From: Hyphomicrobiales bacterium
GTDB taxonomy: Bacteria; Pseudomonadota; Alphaproteobacteria; Rhizobiales; Beijerinckiaceae
NCBI GenBank assembly: GCA_900470095.1
Contig: UBZM01000009.1
Span: 1-64,000, forward strand
Direction: 5' to 3'
DNA length: 64,000 nucleotides
Shown here: positions 32,709-44,065 of the stretch, piece by piece
Layout: the number at the start of each line of letters is the position of its first letter
Position numbering within the stretch: position 1 is the stretch's first letter
Notes under the pieces: generated by a model
Told to the model about the DNA's origin: nothing
Seen by the model: only the letters and a program-made list of their open reading frames with translations
The model's database searches: none
Position numbers and translations under genes: made by a program

Positions 32709-33677
32709 TCACTCCAGGCTGATGCGTGGGTCGATGAGGACGTAGATGACGTCCGTCAGCAGGGTGGTGCAGATCAGCATGAAGGCGATGACCGCACTCG
32801 CCCCCATGATGACGGGGTAGTCGAGCTGATGGATCGCTGAGATGTAGAGATATCCCAGCCCCGGCCAGGTGAAGACGGATTCAGTCACCGGCGCCGTGCC
32901 CAACATCAGGCCAATCAGCAGACCGAGATAGGTCAGCATCGGGATGAAGGCGGCGCGCAACGCGTGCACATAGATGACGCGCCGCTCGGGGATGCCACTC
33001 GCGCGCATCGCCGCGATGAAGTCGCTTTTCAGCACATCGACCATGTTCGAGCGCATCAACAGCGTCAACGTCGCGGTATTGAAGAAGGTCAGCATTGCGA
33101 CCGGCAGGACCATGTGCCAGAGCGCATCGAGCGTCGGGCTGCCCCAGAGCGGATTGCGGGTCGAGTAGGCGCCGTAGCTCGGCAGCCAATCCAGGCTATA
33201 CGAGAAGATGAAGATCAGCAGAATGCCAAGGAAGAAGGCCGGCAGCGACTGCCCCAGCAGCGCTGTGGCCATCACCGCGAAATCGGAGCGCGAGTGCTGT
33301 CGGCGCGCCGCGGTGACACCGAACAGGATCGCGATCGCAAGGGCGATCAGGATGGCGGGAAGCTGAATCTTGAGGGTCTGCCACCCCCAGGTCACGATGA
33401 GCGAACCGACAGGCTGGTTGTAGACGATGCTCGTGCCGAAATCGAGCTGGGCGATCCGGCTCAGCCAAAGCAGGTAGCGCGTCATCGGGGGATGATCGAG
33501 CCCGTAATAGGCCTTCATCCGATCGATCACCTCCCCGGTCATTCCCGGCGTTTCCGCCATCATCAATTCGATGGGGTTGCCGATCGAATTGACCAGAAAG
33601 AAGATCGCCGCGCTGACACCCAGCATCAGCAGGGCTGCAAAGATCATTCTTCTCGTCAGGAAGACGAAAATCCGCAT
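32709..33677 (-). CDS. Peptide/opine ABC transporter permease (DppB type)
   Basis: I start at ATG 33677 (MRIFVFLTRRMIFAALLML), the usual beginning of DppB permeases, giving 322 residues; the frame is open 45 bases further. Six hydrophobic segments and the EAA loop (AMRASGIPERRVIYVHALR) are visible, with the family C-terminus TTLLTDVIYVLIDPRISLE. It is the first gene of operon A. An FNR/FixK-type box lies about 90 bases upstream. Confidence 0.93.
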   Translation of the reverse strand: MRIFVFLTRRMIFAALLMLGVSAAIFFLVNSIGNPIELMMAETPGMTGEVIDRMKAYYGLDHPPMTRYLLWLSRIAQLDFGTSIVYNQPVGSLIVTWGWQTLKIQLPAILIALAIAILFGVTAARRQHSRSDFAVMATALLGQSLPAFFLGILLIFIFSYSLDWLPSYGAYSTRNPLWGSPTLDALWHMVLPVAMLTFFNTATLTLLMRSNMVDVLKSDFIAAMRASGIPERRVIYVHALRAAFIPMLTYLGLLIGLMLGTAPVTESVFTWPGLGYLYISAIHQLDYPVIMGASAVIAFMLICTTLLTDVIYVLIDPRISLE

Positions 33678-33764
33678 AGGCGAATATTTCTCCAAGTCAA
33701 CGGGACAGCAGATCTCATTCACCCCACAGCGTTGTTAAGCGCGAATGGAACGGGCGGGCTCTGT

Positions 33765-33778
33765 TTGATCTACGTCAA
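33765..33778. promoter_or_regulatory. FNR/FixK-type box upstream of operon A
   Basis: TTGATCTACGTCAA matches the TTGAT-N4-(A/G)TCAA form of FNR/Anr/FixK sites, with one arm differing from perfect symmetry. It lies 88-101 bases upstream of the first permease start, a good distance for an activator. Oxygen-dependent control of operon A would follow. Confidence 0.45.
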
Positions 33779-33887
33779 TGACAAGGAGCGTATGGGCCAA
33801 AAAATAGGCCGTCAAAGAATATGTTTTTGCTAGTTCATTCCTTCAGGTTATGGACTGAGCCTCCGCAGCGCAGCGTCAAAAACTCCT

Positions 33888-34787
33888 CTATGCATCGGCC
33901 CGATAGCCAAGCCGCTCGAATTCGTCTTCGAGATCGCGGGTCAGGGCCTCGGCCAGAGAAGAGCTGCTGAGACTGAGTGGCCGCAGGTGCCAGACAGGGA
34001 AGGAAATCTCCGGCAGGAAGGGCTTCACGACGAGGCCGCGGCCGCAAAAGGCCCGGGCATTGATCTCGTCGACGATGGCGACGCCCGCCCCGTTCGCGAC
34101 CAGAGCGCAGGTCAAATGCGCCATGGGGGCCTCGATCATGATCCGCAAACGCACGCCGGCTGCATCAAAGGCCTTCTCGATGATCGTGCTGCGCTCGATC
34201 GCGCCGATCGAGACATAGTCCTCTCCGTCGAGATCCTCAGGCCGCACGTCGCTGCGCCCCGCCAGCCGATGCTGTTCGGGAACGATACAGACGCCCGGTA
34301 TGCGCGCCATGACGCGGCAGGCGACGTTCGGATGCGGCGTCGAGGTGTTGGTGATGCCGAGATCGATCTGCCCGGCGATGGCCCATTCGATCACACGCTC
34401 GGAACTGCGCGAATGCAGCGAGATCGTCGTATTCTCGTGCTTGCGGCGGAAACGTGCGATCAGCGGCGGCATCAACGTACCGGCCAGTGCCGGCTTCACA
34501 CCCAGATTGAGGCGGCCAAAGCGCATTTGGCTGATGTCCTTCGACATCCGCTCCAGCCGCTCGATGCTTTCCCAAGTCCGCTGGACCTCTGCGAAGAACA
34601 GTTCGCCGTCGCGCGTCGGCTTAAGACGTCCCTTGGTGCGCTGGAACAGGGTGATCCCCGTCGACCTCTCAAGCTGGAAGAGCATCTTGCTCGCCGCCGG
34701 CTGCGAGATCGCCATGATCTCACCCGCCTGAGTCAGCGTTCCGAACTTCATGATGTGACGGAAAAGCTCGACATGCCTGAGATTCAT
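33888..34787 (-). CDS. LysR-family transcriptional regulator
   Basis: ATG 34787 (MNLRHVELFRHIMKFGTLTQ) gives 299 residues; the open frame extends upstream but MNLRHVELF is the family start. The HTH is at LTQAGEIMAISQPAASKMLFQL. The effector domain shows GRLNLGVKPALAGTLMPPLI. It lies immediately upstream of operon A in the same orientation, with a 210-bp gap. The related OccR/NocR proteins regulate opine uptake, which suits this context; control of operon A is inferred. Confidence 0.92.
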   Translation of the reverse strand: MNLRHVELFRHIMKFGTLTQAGEIMAISQPAASKMLFQLERSTGITLFQRTKGRLKPTRDGELFFAEVQRTWESIERLERMSKDISQMRFGRLNLGVKPALAGTLMPPLIARFRRKHENTTISLHSRSSERVIEWAIAGQIDLGITNTSTPHPNVACRVMARIPGVCIVPEQHRLAGRSDVRPEDLDGEDYVSIGAIERSTIIEKAFDAAGVRLRIMIEAPMAHLTCALVANGAGVAIVDEINARAFCGRGLVVKPFLPEISFPVWHLRPLSLSSSSLAEALTRDLEDEFERLGYRADA

Positions 34788-34944
34788 CAATGCCCCGCCC
34801 CTTGCTCGTGAATAAGAAGCCCGAGATCGCCGTGCGTCCGCGAGCATCCTGTCGAATCCAGACTGCGATCCTTGCCCGGCCATGCAGAGCCAAAACCCTG
34901 CTCAGCCGATCGTCAGGCACGACGAAGCGTGAAGGATGCAGCCG

Positions 34945-35850
34945 TCAGTCATCCCCGCCATCGCCCCCTCGAAAGGGCGACGGCGGCAACAGGCTGGCAC
35001 TGAACGCCTCCACCAGTTTGCTGGTGGGGCGCCCGCGCTGTCGGAACAGATAGATCGGCACGCGTATCCTCGGGCTGAAGGCACGAAACACAAGCCCCTT
35101 CCCGGCCTGGGTGCGGGCGGCCTCGCTGTCGACGATGCCCACGCCGCATCCTGCCGCGACGAGCGTGCAGACCGTGACGCCCAGGCTTGCATCGATCATC
35201 GAGCGGTAGCGCATGCTCGCGCCATCGAGGGCCTGGGACAACCGGCGTCGAAATTCATCGTCCAGCCCGAGCGCGACGATCGTCTCCTCCGCCAGATCCT
35301 CCGCCCGGATTTCCGACCTGCTCGTCAGCCGATGCCCTTCCGGCAAGGCGATGACTCCTTCGAGGTCGAACAGTTTGCGGCGGGACAGGTTGTATTCCTC
35401 GCTTCGCAGCTGGGCGATGCCGAGATCGATCTCGCCCGTACCGACAAGACGGGCGGCGTCGGTGGAGTTGCTGGAATGCAGTGAGACGGTGACATCCGGA
35501 TGAGCTGCGGAAAACCGCGCAACCATGGCCGGGAGCCAGGCGAGACCCAGCGCAGGAATCGTGCTGACCACGATGCGGCCCTGCTTGCGGTCTCGCAGAC
35601 TGGCGGCGAAGCGCGCCAGATTCTGCATGCCGAAATAGGTGCGCTCGACTTCCGTGTAGAGCGCCCGCGCTTCTTCCGTTGCCGCGATCCCCTTCGTGGT
35701 GCGTGAGAAGAGCCGCAAACCGAGTTCGTCCTCGAGCTGTTTCAGCGCCTTGCTGACCGCGGGCTGCGAGATCCGCAGCATGGTCGCCGCCTCCGTGATG
35801 GAGCCGGAGTCCATGATCGCCTTGAAAACCTCCACTTGCCGATAATTCAT
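34945..35850 (-). CDS. LysR-family transcriptional regulator, divergent from operon B
   Basis: The 301-residue protein begins MNYRQVEVFKAIMDSGSITE with the HTH at ITEAATMLRISQPAVSKALKQL. It is transcribed away from the operon B binding-protein gene, with an extended inverted repeat 16-53 bases upstream of its start. That layout is standard for a LysR regulator controlling itself and the divergent operon. Its N-terminus resembles the neighbouring LysR gene, so the two may be an old duplication. Confidence 0.92.
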   Translation of the reverse strand: MNYRQVEVFKAIMDSGSITEAATMLRISQPAVSKALKQLEDELGLRLFSRTTKGIAATEEARALYTEVERTYFGMQNLARFAASLRDRKQGRIVVSTIPALGLAWLPAMVARFSAAHPDVTVSLHSSNSTDAARLVGTGEIDLGIAQLRSEEYNLSRRKLFDLEGVIALPEGHRLTSRSEIRAEDLAEETIVALGLDDEFRRRLSQALDGASMRYRSMIDASLGVTVCTLVAAGCGVGIVDSEAARTQAGKGLVFRAFSPRIRVPIYLFRQRGRPTSKLVEAFSASLLPPSPFRGGDGGDD

Positions 35851-35865
35851 GCGGCCTCGCCATAA

Positions 35866-35903
35866 CCTCAGTTCATATACATCGCATAATTATGAATTTG
35901 AGG
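35866..35903. promoter_or_regulatory. LysR operator candidate
   Basis: Arms CCTCAGTTCATA (35866-35877) and TATGAATTTGAGG (35891-35903) are inverted copies with one base difference in length, separated by 13 bases that include an AT-rich core. The site lies just upstream of the divergent LysR gene and about 180 bases before operon B. Confidence 0.5.
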
Positions 35904-36081
35904 CAGATCAATGCGTGTGGTTCTCTAAAGGCCGTCGCTAACTTTGCTGCGCCCGATCCAATCGCGGCGCGAATGCGACCAAGGAAGCAAAACAGCAATC
36001 CCTCCATGGCGTTGGGCGGGGCATTCGCCCGGCTGCGTCGGCATGGAACGATATCTTTGCGAGCTTGGGGAACAGTCGAAC

Positions 36082-37614
<1,533 letters not shown>

Positions 37615-37638
37615 GGCTTGCATAGCGGAGAAGCGGCA

Positions 37639-38565
37639 ATGTTCGTTCTCAAACGCCTGGGCAGCGCGCTGCCGACGCTCTTTGCGGTTTCCCTGCTCGT
37701 CTTCCTCTTCGTCGACCTGATACCGGGCGACCCGGCCCAGATCCTCGCCGGGCCGACCGCCTCGAACGAAGAGATCGAGAGCATCCGCAAATTCCTCGGC
37801 CTGAACGAGCCGCTTCTCACGCGGTACGGCCAGTTTCTGCGCGGCATCTGGGACCCATCCGCTGCGACGTCCTTCCGCACGCATCGCCCCGTCGTCGTCG
37901 AACTCTCGGAGCGTCTGCCGAACACGTTGATCGTCTCGATCGGCGGGCTCGCACTCGGCCTTGTCGTCGGCACCATTGCCGGCATCGTCTGCGCCATGCG
38001 TCCGGGCGGGCTCGCCGATGCTGCGATCACGGTGCTCACGCTCGCCGGCATCTCGATGCCGATCTATTGGCTGGGCCTGCTTTGCATCTGGCTCTTTGCG
38101 GTCAATCTCGGCTGGCTGCCCGCGGCGGGCGCCTCGACGCCCGCCCATTTCGTCCTGCCGATCCTCGTCATCGCGACGCGCCCGGCAGCGATGTTCAGCC
38201 GCCTCGTCGCGACGAGCCTGCTGGAAACGATGGGCAAGGACTATCTCGATACCGCCCGGGCCAAGGGGCTCAGCGAGACCCGCGTCGTGCTGTTCCATGC
38301 GCTGCGCAATTCGCTGATCGCTGCGGTCAGCGTCGCCGGCGTACAGTTCGGCGGCATGCTGGGCGGCTCGGTCGTCACCGAAACCGTGTTTGGCATTCCA
38401 GGCGTCGGTCGCCTGCTCGTCGATGCGGTCTCCCGCGCCGACTATCCGGTGATCCAGTACGCCATCCTGATGTTCGCGTTCTTCTTCGTGGTCATCAATC
38501 TCGTCACCGACCTGCTGACCCAGTGGCTCGACCCCCGCACGCGCGACCAGGAGCGGGCGATATGA
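37639..38565 (+). CDS. Peptide-type ABC permease (DppB type), operon B
   Basis: From ATG 37639 (MFVLKRLGSALPTLFAVSLL) the protein has 308 residues with six hydrophobic segments and an EAA loop DYLDTARAKGLSETRVVLFH. The C-terminus VINLVTDLLTQWLDPRTR is typical. It ends in an ATGA overlap with the fused permease-ATPase gene. Confidence 0.94.
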   Translation: MFVLKRLGSALPTLFAVSLLVFLFVDLIPGDPAQILAGPTASNEEIESIRKFLGLNEPLLTRYGQFLRGIWDPSAATSFRTHRPVVVELSERLPNTLIVSIGGLALGLVVGTIAGIVCAMRPGGLADAAITVLTLAGISMPIYWLGLLCIWLFAVNLGWLPAAGASTPAHFVLPILVIATRPAAMFSRLVATSLLETMGKDYLDTARAKGLSETRVVLFHALRNSLIAAVSVAGVQFGGMLGGSVVTETVFGIPGVGRLLVDAVSRADYPVIQYAILMFAFFFVVINLVTDLLTQWLDPRTRDQERAI

Positions 38566-40529
38566 GCATCATGCCGAACGTGCTCTCCGCGCCTGAAAGA
38601 GCGGCACCCGTTGACGCCTTTGCACCGCAGTCGCGCTGGCTGCTGCTGCGACGCATCCTTTCACAGCCGAAAGGCGTCGTAGGCCTGACGCTCGTCACGC
38701 TCTACCTGCTGCTCGCGATCTTCGGGCCTATGCTGGCGCCTCAGGATGCCTTTCGCCAGAACTTCGCCCAGACCCTGCGGCCGCCTTCCGCCGCGCATTG
38801 GTTCGGCACCGACCAGCTCGGCCGCGATGTTTTCAGCCGCGTCCTGGTCGGCGCCCGTGCGACGCTGGGCATCGGAGTAGGCGGCGTCGCCGTGGCCTTT
38901 CTGGTCGGCGTGCCGCTCGGCGTCCTCGCCGCCTGGCGGAGGGGCTGGATCGAAGCCGCGGTGATGCGCGCCATCGATGTCATGCTGAGCTTCCCCGATA
39001 TCGTCTTTGCGCTGGCGGTCGTCGCGATCCTCGGCGCCAATATGCAGAACGTCATCATCGCGGTCGGCATCGTTGCGATCCCCGTCTTTGCGCGGACGGC
39101 CAGGGCGGTGACGCTCAGCATCCTCGCCGAGCCCTATATCGAAGGCTCGATCGCGCTGGGCGCCAATCCGGTGCGTGTGATCCTGCGCCATGTGCTGCCG
39201 AACATCTCCGGCACGCTTCTGACGCTGTCGACCTTGCTGTTCGCTTCGACCCTGCTCTCCGCCTCGGGCCTGGGCTTCCTCGGCCTCGGCACCCAGCCGC
39301 CCTTCCCCGAATGGGGAACGATGCTGGGAGAGAGCCGCTCCTATATTCGCAGCCATCCCTATCTCGCGACGTTCCCCGGGCTGTTCCTCGCCGTCTCGGC
39401 GCTAGCCTTCAATTTGCTCGGAGACGCTCTGCGTACGATTTACGATCCGACGAGCCGGCGCGTCGCCCGCAGGCCTCCGATTCTGAGCCTCCTGCGGCGC
39501 CGCCCTCCGCCAGGCGAAGCGCAGCAGCAATCCGCGGAGAAAGCGACCGACCTGGCCGTTTCAGTTCGTGGTTTGCGCATCGCCTACCGCACGGGCGAGG
39601 GACTTCTCGAGGTTGTGCGTGGTGTCGATCTCGCGATTAGGCCGGGCCGGACTCTGGCGGTGGTCGGGGAATCCGGCTCCGGCAAGTCGACGCTGCTGAG
39701 GGCAGTCGGCACCTTGGTCAATCCTCAGGAAGTCGCGATCACGGCAGGCGCTATCCGCATCGGGGGCGAGCAGGCATTGGGCCTCGGCCCCGCCGCGCTG
39801 CGCGATCTGCGACGCCGCAAGGTCGGCATTGTGTTCCAGGACGCGGCGAGCGCATTGAACCCCGTGCTCACCATTGGCAACCAGCTCGCCGAGGCGGTCA
39901 CGGCCGGCTCCCGGCTCGACTCGGAGACCGTGCGGCAGCGCTGCATTGCGCTGCTGCGCGACGTGAATATCGCCGATCCCGAGCGCCGGCTCGACATGTA
40001 CCCGCACCAGTTCTCCGGTGGCATGAAGCAGCGCATCGTCATCGCCATCGCCCTTGCTCAGAACCCCGAAGTGCTGCTCGCCGACGAGCCGACCAGTGCG
40101 CTCGACGTCACGATCCAGCAGCAGATCCTCGTCCTGCTGACCGAGATCCAGAAGAAGCGTGGCATGGCCATTCTGCTCGTGACCCACGACCTCAACCTGG
40201 TCGCGCGCTTCGCCGACGACGTTGCGGTGATGTATGCGGGCCGACTCGTCGAAAGCGGCGATGTTGCGAGTGTGCTGGAGCGACCGCTCCATCCGTATAC
40301 TCAGGCACTGCGCGCGTCGGCGCCGGGCGGCAGCGAAGGCCGAGGCCGGCATCTGCGGACCATCGCTGGCGAGCCGCCGCTGATCGGTCGCCTGCCATCG
40401 GGCTGCTCATTCCGTCCCCGCTGCCAGCGCAGCGCCAACCGGGCGGAATGCGCCTCAAGCGAGCCTGGTCTCCGGGCCGTCGCCGGCCGCGACGTAGCCT
40501 GCGTCTTTGCCGAGGAGGCAACGCGATGA
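38562..40529 (+). CDS. Fused ABC permease (DppC type) and ATPase (DppD type), operon B
   Basis: ATG 38562 overlaps the previous stop. One uninterrupted frame of 655 residues contains a complete DppC permease (residues 1 to about 300: [23 protein letters not shown] loop [19 protein letters not shown], end [10 protein letters not shown]), an Arg/Pro/Gln-rich linker (about 301-328), and a complete DppD ATPase (Walker [10 protein letters not shown] at 369-377, signature [14 protein letters not shown], Walker B LLADEP, C-terminal [18 protein letters not shown]). These are normally separate genes. The fusion ties one ATPase to one permease subunit and fixes their ratio. The next ATPase gene overlaps its stop as ATGA. 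Confidence 0.93.
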   Translation: MSIMPNVLSAPERAAPVDAFAPQSRWLLLRRILSQPKGVVGLTLVTLYLLLAIFGPMLAPQDAFRQNFAQTLRPPSAAHWFGTDQLGRDVFSRVLVGARATLGIGVGGVAVAFLVGVPLGVLAAWRRGWIEAAVMRAIDVMLSFPDIVFALAVVAILGANMQNVIIAVGIVAIPVFARTARAVTLSILAEPYIEGSIALGANPVRVILRHVLPNISGTLLTLSTLLFASTLLSASGLGFLGLGTQPPFPEWGTMLGESRSYIRSHPYLATFPGLFLAVSALAFNLLGDALRTIYDPTSRRVARRPPILSLLRRRPPPGEAQQQSAEKATDLAVSVRGLRIAYRTGEGLLEVVRGVDLAIRPGRTLAVVGESGSGKSTLLRAVGTLVNPQEVAITAGAIRIGGEQALGLGPAALRDLRRRKVGIVFQDAASALNPVLTIGNQLAEAVTAGSRLDSETVRQRCIALLRDVNIADPERRLDMYPHQFSGGMKQRIVIAIALAQNPEVLLADEPTSALDVTIQQQILVLLTEIQKKRGMAILLVTHDLNLVARFADDVAVMYAGRLVESGDVASVLERPLHPYTQALRASAPGGSEGRGRHLRTIAGEPPLIGRLPSGCSFRPRCQRSANRAECASSEPGLRAVAGRDVACVFAEEATR

Positions 40530-41644
40530 ACGCGCCCTTCCCACTCCCACCTCGCGTACCCGGAACCGACACCGACGACATCGTTATCGTCGCGAATGTC
40601 AGTCGGCATTTCGGTGGCAGGCGGCGCTTTCTGAGCGGTGTGGCGGCGCCTGTGGTACGGGCCGTCGACAGGGTTTCGTTCAGGGTCCAGCGCGGAACCT
40701 GCTTCGCCATCGTGGGAGAATCCGGCTCCGGCAAGAGCTCGCTGGCACGGCTCGTCGTCGGGCTGCTGCGACCGACGGAGGGTGAGGTCACGATCGATGG
40801 CGTGCCGCTCTCGACGCTCGATTCAGCCGGCCTGCGCGCGATGCGCCGCAAGGTTCAGCTCGTCCTGCAGGATCCGAGGGCCTCGCTTGATCCGCGGATG
40901 ACCGTGTTCGATACGCTCTGTGAAGCCCTGACCGTGCACGGGCTCCATCGCGAACGCACAGAAAGGCTCGACCGGATCAAGACGGTGATTGGGCTGGTCG
41001 GTCTCAACCTGGCCCATCTGGGACGCTACCCGCATGAATTGTCCGGCGGACAACGCCAGCGCGTTGCCATCGCCCGAGCAATCATCTGCGAGCCGGAGGT
41101 GCTCGTCCTCGACGAGCCGGTCAGCGCGCTCGACGTTTCGGTCCAGGCACAGATCATCAATCTCCTGGCCGATCTTCAGGCGAAGCTTGCGCTGACCTAC
41201 GTGATCATCACGCATGATCTGGCCCTGGTCGAGCATATGGCCGATGCCGTCGGCGTGATGTATCTCGGGCGCTTCGTCGAGCAAGGCGATGTCGGCGAGG
41301 TCTGCGGCGCACCCCGCCACCCCTATACTCAAAGCCTGATGGCGATCGCCGGCCACTCCGCTCCGATCTCCCGCGACCGGCCAGCGCCGGTGCTGGAGGG
41401 CTCGATCCCGAGCCCGCTCGCGATTCCGCCGGGCTGCAGTTTCCACACACGCTGCCCGTTGGCGCGGCGGCTCGCCATCGGAGCGACCACGGTCGTCGAA
41501 ACCGCCGATGGCCGCGTGCCACGTCCCTGCGCCGAGAATCCGCCACCATCCCTGCCTGCGCCGGGAGGCCGCAGCACCGCGACCTGTCACTTCGCGGATG
41601 AACGCCTCCCCGACTTTGACCACCGAAGCAACATAAGGAACTGA
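40526..41644 (+). CDS. Peptide-type ABC ATPase (DppF/OppF type), operon B
   Basis: ATG 40526 overlaps the previous stop and gives 372 residues. Walker [10 protein letters not shown], signature [14 protein letters not shown], Walker B VLVLDEP and C-terminal [13 protein letters not shown] are intact. The C-terminus is somewhat longer than usual and rich in Pro and Arg. It is the second ATPase of the operon B importer. Confidence 0.93.
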   Translation: MNAPFPLPPRVPGTDTDDIVIVANVSRHFGGRRRFLSGVAAPVVRAVDRVSFRVQRGTCFAIVGESGSGKSSLARLVVGLLRPTEGEVTIDGVPLSTLDSAGLRAMRRKVQLVLQDPRASLDPRMTVFDTLCEALTVHGLHRERTERLDRIKTVIGLVGLNLAHLGRYPHELSGGQRQRVAIARAIICEPEVLVLDEPVSALDVSVQAQIINLLADLQAKLALTYVIITHDLALVEHMADAVGVMYLGRFVEQGDVGEVCGAPRHPYTQSLMAIAGHSAPISRDRPAPVLEGSIPSPLAIPPGCSFHTRCPLARRLAIGATTVVETADGRVPRPCAENPPPSLPAPGGRSTATCHFADERLPDFDHRSNIRN

Positions 41645-41647
41645 TCG

Positions 41648-42853
41648 ATGTCCGATCACAGCAATGCCTCCGAAATCGTCATCGTTGGCGGGGGCATTTA
41701 CGGCACGAGCCTGGCCTATCAACTGGCGAGCGCCGACAAGACGGTGACGCTCCTCGAGGCCGGCGAAATCGCCGGCGGCGCCTCCGGCGGACCTGGCGAG
41801 CGCGGCGTGCGCGCCAATGGCCGCGACCTGCGCGAATTGCCCATCTGCGCCGTCGCCCTGAAGCTCTGGGGCGACTATCAGGAGAGTTTCGAGGGCGGTG
41901 TCGGGTTCCGCCGCCTCGGTGGGTTGCAGGTCTACGACGTGTCGTATGGCCACCGCGAACACGAAGTGCTCGGGCGCATGACGGCAAACGCCGCCGCACA
42001 GGCGCGGCTCGGTACGCCTTCGCAGGTCCTAACGCGCGATGAGGCGCTGGCGCGGGAACCGGAGCTCGCCCCCGGTATCATCGGCGCGATCTACTGCCCC
42101 AATGACGGCGTCGGCGACCACACATTCGCAACGCTGCAATTTGCAGCGCAGGCGACGAAGGCCGGAGCGGTGATCCGCACGGGCGCCAAGGTCGTCGAGA
42201 TCCTGCATGCGCGCGGCGTGGCCACCGGCGTGAAGCTCGCCGACGGCGAGATAGTCCCGGTCGGAGAGCGGCTGGTGGTGCTCGCCAATGCCGGCGCAGA
42301 GACGCTGCTGAAGCCAGTTCTCAAGCCGCACGAGCTCGGGCCGGTCTGGAACCTCATGCCGCAGATGCACTACGTCTCGAACCCGTTGAAGAAGACGGTC
42401 AACCATCTGCTCTCGCACGCCCATCGGCGCCTCGCAGTCAAGCAGCTCCCGGATGGAACGATCATGCTGTCGGGCGGCGCCCATGTCGCCCATACACCGG
42501 AGGGCCTCTGGAAAGGCTCGCTGAGTGCAATGACGCAGAACGTGACCGATGCGATCCTGACCCTGCCCTTCATCGACAACTCGACCTTCCTCAAGGCGGA
42601 CGCGTCGCGGGTCGATACCGTCGCCGTCGACCACATTCCGCTGATCGGACAGGCGGAGGGCCTGGCCAACACCATCTATGGCTATGGCTGGTCCGGCCAT
42701 GGCTTCGCGATCTCGCTGGGGTTCACCAAATTTTTCACGGAATGGCTGATCTCCGGCGTGAAGCCAGAGGTCCTGGAGCCCTTCTCCCCGGCGCGGTTTC
42801 ACAAGCCGGCCGCGATGCTTGCCGCCGCGCCACTCGGCCGCGCCGCCGCCTGA
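41648..42853 (+). CDS. DAO-family FAD-dependent oxidoreductase, operon B
   Basis: This 401-residue protein starts MSDHSNASEIVIVGGGIYGT, the FAD-binding Rossmann motif, and ends with GYGWSGHGFAISLGFTKFF. It is less like the operon A flavoproteins than they are like each other. It probably oxidises an amine, imino acid or N-methyl compound delivered by the importer. It starts four bases after the ATPase stop, so it is part of the same message. Confidence 0.88.
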   Translation: MSDHSNASEIVIVGGGIYGTSLAYQLASADKTVTLLEAGEIAGGASGGPGERGVRANGRDLRELPICAVALKLWGDYQESFEGGVGFRRLGGLQVYDVSYGHREHEVLGRMTANAAAQARLGTPSQVLTRDEALAREPELAPGIIGAIYCPNDGVGDHTFATLQFAAQATKAGAVIRTGAKVVEILHARGVATGVKLADGEIVPVGERLVVLANAGAETLLKPVLKPHELGPVWNLMPQMHYVSNPLKKTVNHLLSHAHRRLAVKQLPDGTIMLSGGAHVAHTPEGLWKGSLSAMTQNVTDAILTLPFIDNSTFLKADASRVDTVAVDHIPLIGQAEGLANTIYGYGWSGHGFAISLGFTKFFTEWLISGVKPEVLEPFSPARFHKPAAMLAAAPLGRAAA

Positions 42854-42929
42854 ACCACCATCCATCTGAAACCAGCGCCGACGGGTACAGCCTTGGCTTG
42901 CTGTCCCTGTCGGTCGGAAGGACACGGCT

Positions 42930-43898
42930 ATGCTTCCTGATTTCGACGCGACCCGCCCCGGCAAGTTCAACTACGATCTCGGGCCGATCGCCGGTGCCCT
43001 TGACGGCGTCACCGGCGATTTCGTCTGCTGCATCAATAACGGCAAGGGCCCCTCCGTCCTGCTCTGCGGCGGCATCCATGGTGACGAATACGAGGCGCAG
43101 ATCGTCTTGCGGCGACTTGCCGAGCGGCTCGAACCCGCTGACGTGACCGGGCGCGTGATCATCGTGCCGTCCCTCAATTTCCCCGCCTCACAGAAGGGCA
43201 AGCGCCTCTCGCCCTTCGATGGGCAGAACATGAATCGCTTTTTCCCCGGCAAGGCCGACGGCACGCCGACCGAGCGCCTCTGCGCCTTCACGGCGCAAAC
43301 ACTGTTTCCGGTTGTCGATCTTCTGATCGACGTCCATGCCGGCGGCAGCGATGTCTCGGTCGTGCCCATGGTCTTCGGGTTTACGACGAAGAAGAGCGTC
43401 GTCGACGACGCCCGCCTGAACCGCCTGATGGAGGCATGGGGCTACCGTTTCGTGCAGCATGTCGACGGAATCGACGAAACTGCCTGCGGCGCCGCGAAAC
43501 TCGCCGATCTGGCCTCCATCGAGGTCGAGGGTGGCGGCGGGCGCATGAAATCTTCCGAGCTGACGATCATGGAAGAAGGGCTGCTGCGCGCGCTTGCCGA
43601 TTTCGGCGCGATCAAGCCGATGCTGGAGCCCCTCCCGTTCGTCGGCGTGCATTTCACGGCCGGGCCGGAAGGCCAGTACCTGGCGTCGCGAGCGGGCCTC
43701 GTCGAACATCTCGTCGCGCTGGGTGACGAGGTCACGAAGGGCCAGCGCGTGGCGCTGCTGCATCCGACGGCAGGAGCGCGCAGCGCCCCGGAGGAGGTCC
43801 TCAGTCCGATGCCGGGCTATGTGCTGCGCCAGACGGAGCACGCCTACGTGTCGGCTAAGCAGTTGATCGGCAATGTAGGTACGCCGATCAAAGGATAA
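42930..43898 (+). CDS. Succinylglutamate desuccinylase/aspartoacylase-family hydrolase
   Basis: The 322-residue zinc hydrolase shows GGIHGDEYEAQ (His and Glu ligands), a PSLNFPASQKGKRLSPFDGQ segment with NMNRFFPG, and LIDVHAGG (third His ligand); the general-base glutamate is probably in ASIEVEGGGG. Members remove acyl groups from amino acids or ectoine intermediates (as DoeB does). With the importer and flavoprotein upstream, it likely deacylates an imported N-acyl amino compound. The gap to the flavoprotein is 76 bases; it ends operon B. Confidence 0.87.
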   Translation: MLPDFDATRPGKFNYDLGPIAGALDGVTGDFVCCINNGKGPSVLLCGGIHGDEYEAQIVLRRLAERLEPADVTGRVIIVPSLNFPASQKGKRLSPFDGQNMNRFFPGKADGTPTERLCAFTAQTLFPVVDLLIDVHAGGSDVSVVPMVFGFTTKKSVVDDARLNRLMEAWGYRFVQHVDGIDETACGAAKLADLASIEVEGGGGRMKSSELTIMEEGLLRALADFGAIKPMLEPLPFVGVHFTAGPEGQYLASRAGLVEHLVALGDEVTKGQRVALLHPTAGARSAPEEVLSPMPGYVLRQTEHAYVSAKQLIGNVGTPIKG

Positions 43899-43964
43899 GC
43901 CGACGTTCGGCCGGCAGGACGTAGCGGAGCGATCTGGCGGTCCGAGTGTTGTCGCCCGCTTCGC

Positions 43965-43983
43965 TTCGATCCGATGGATCGAA
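43965..43983. terminator. Hairpin between convergent operons B and C
   Basis: TTCGATCC and GGATCGAA form a perfect 8-bp stem with a three-base loop, midway in the 167-bp space between two convergent operons. No T-run follows on either strand, so it may be a weak bidirectional terminator or a stabilising hairpin. Confidence 0.35.
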
Positions 43984-44065
43984 CGGAGCTCGGGCCTCAT
44001 ATCGTCCTCAGCGCCCCCTATCCACGATGCCGCCCCTCCCTGCATGGGCGGTATCGCGGGTTGGA

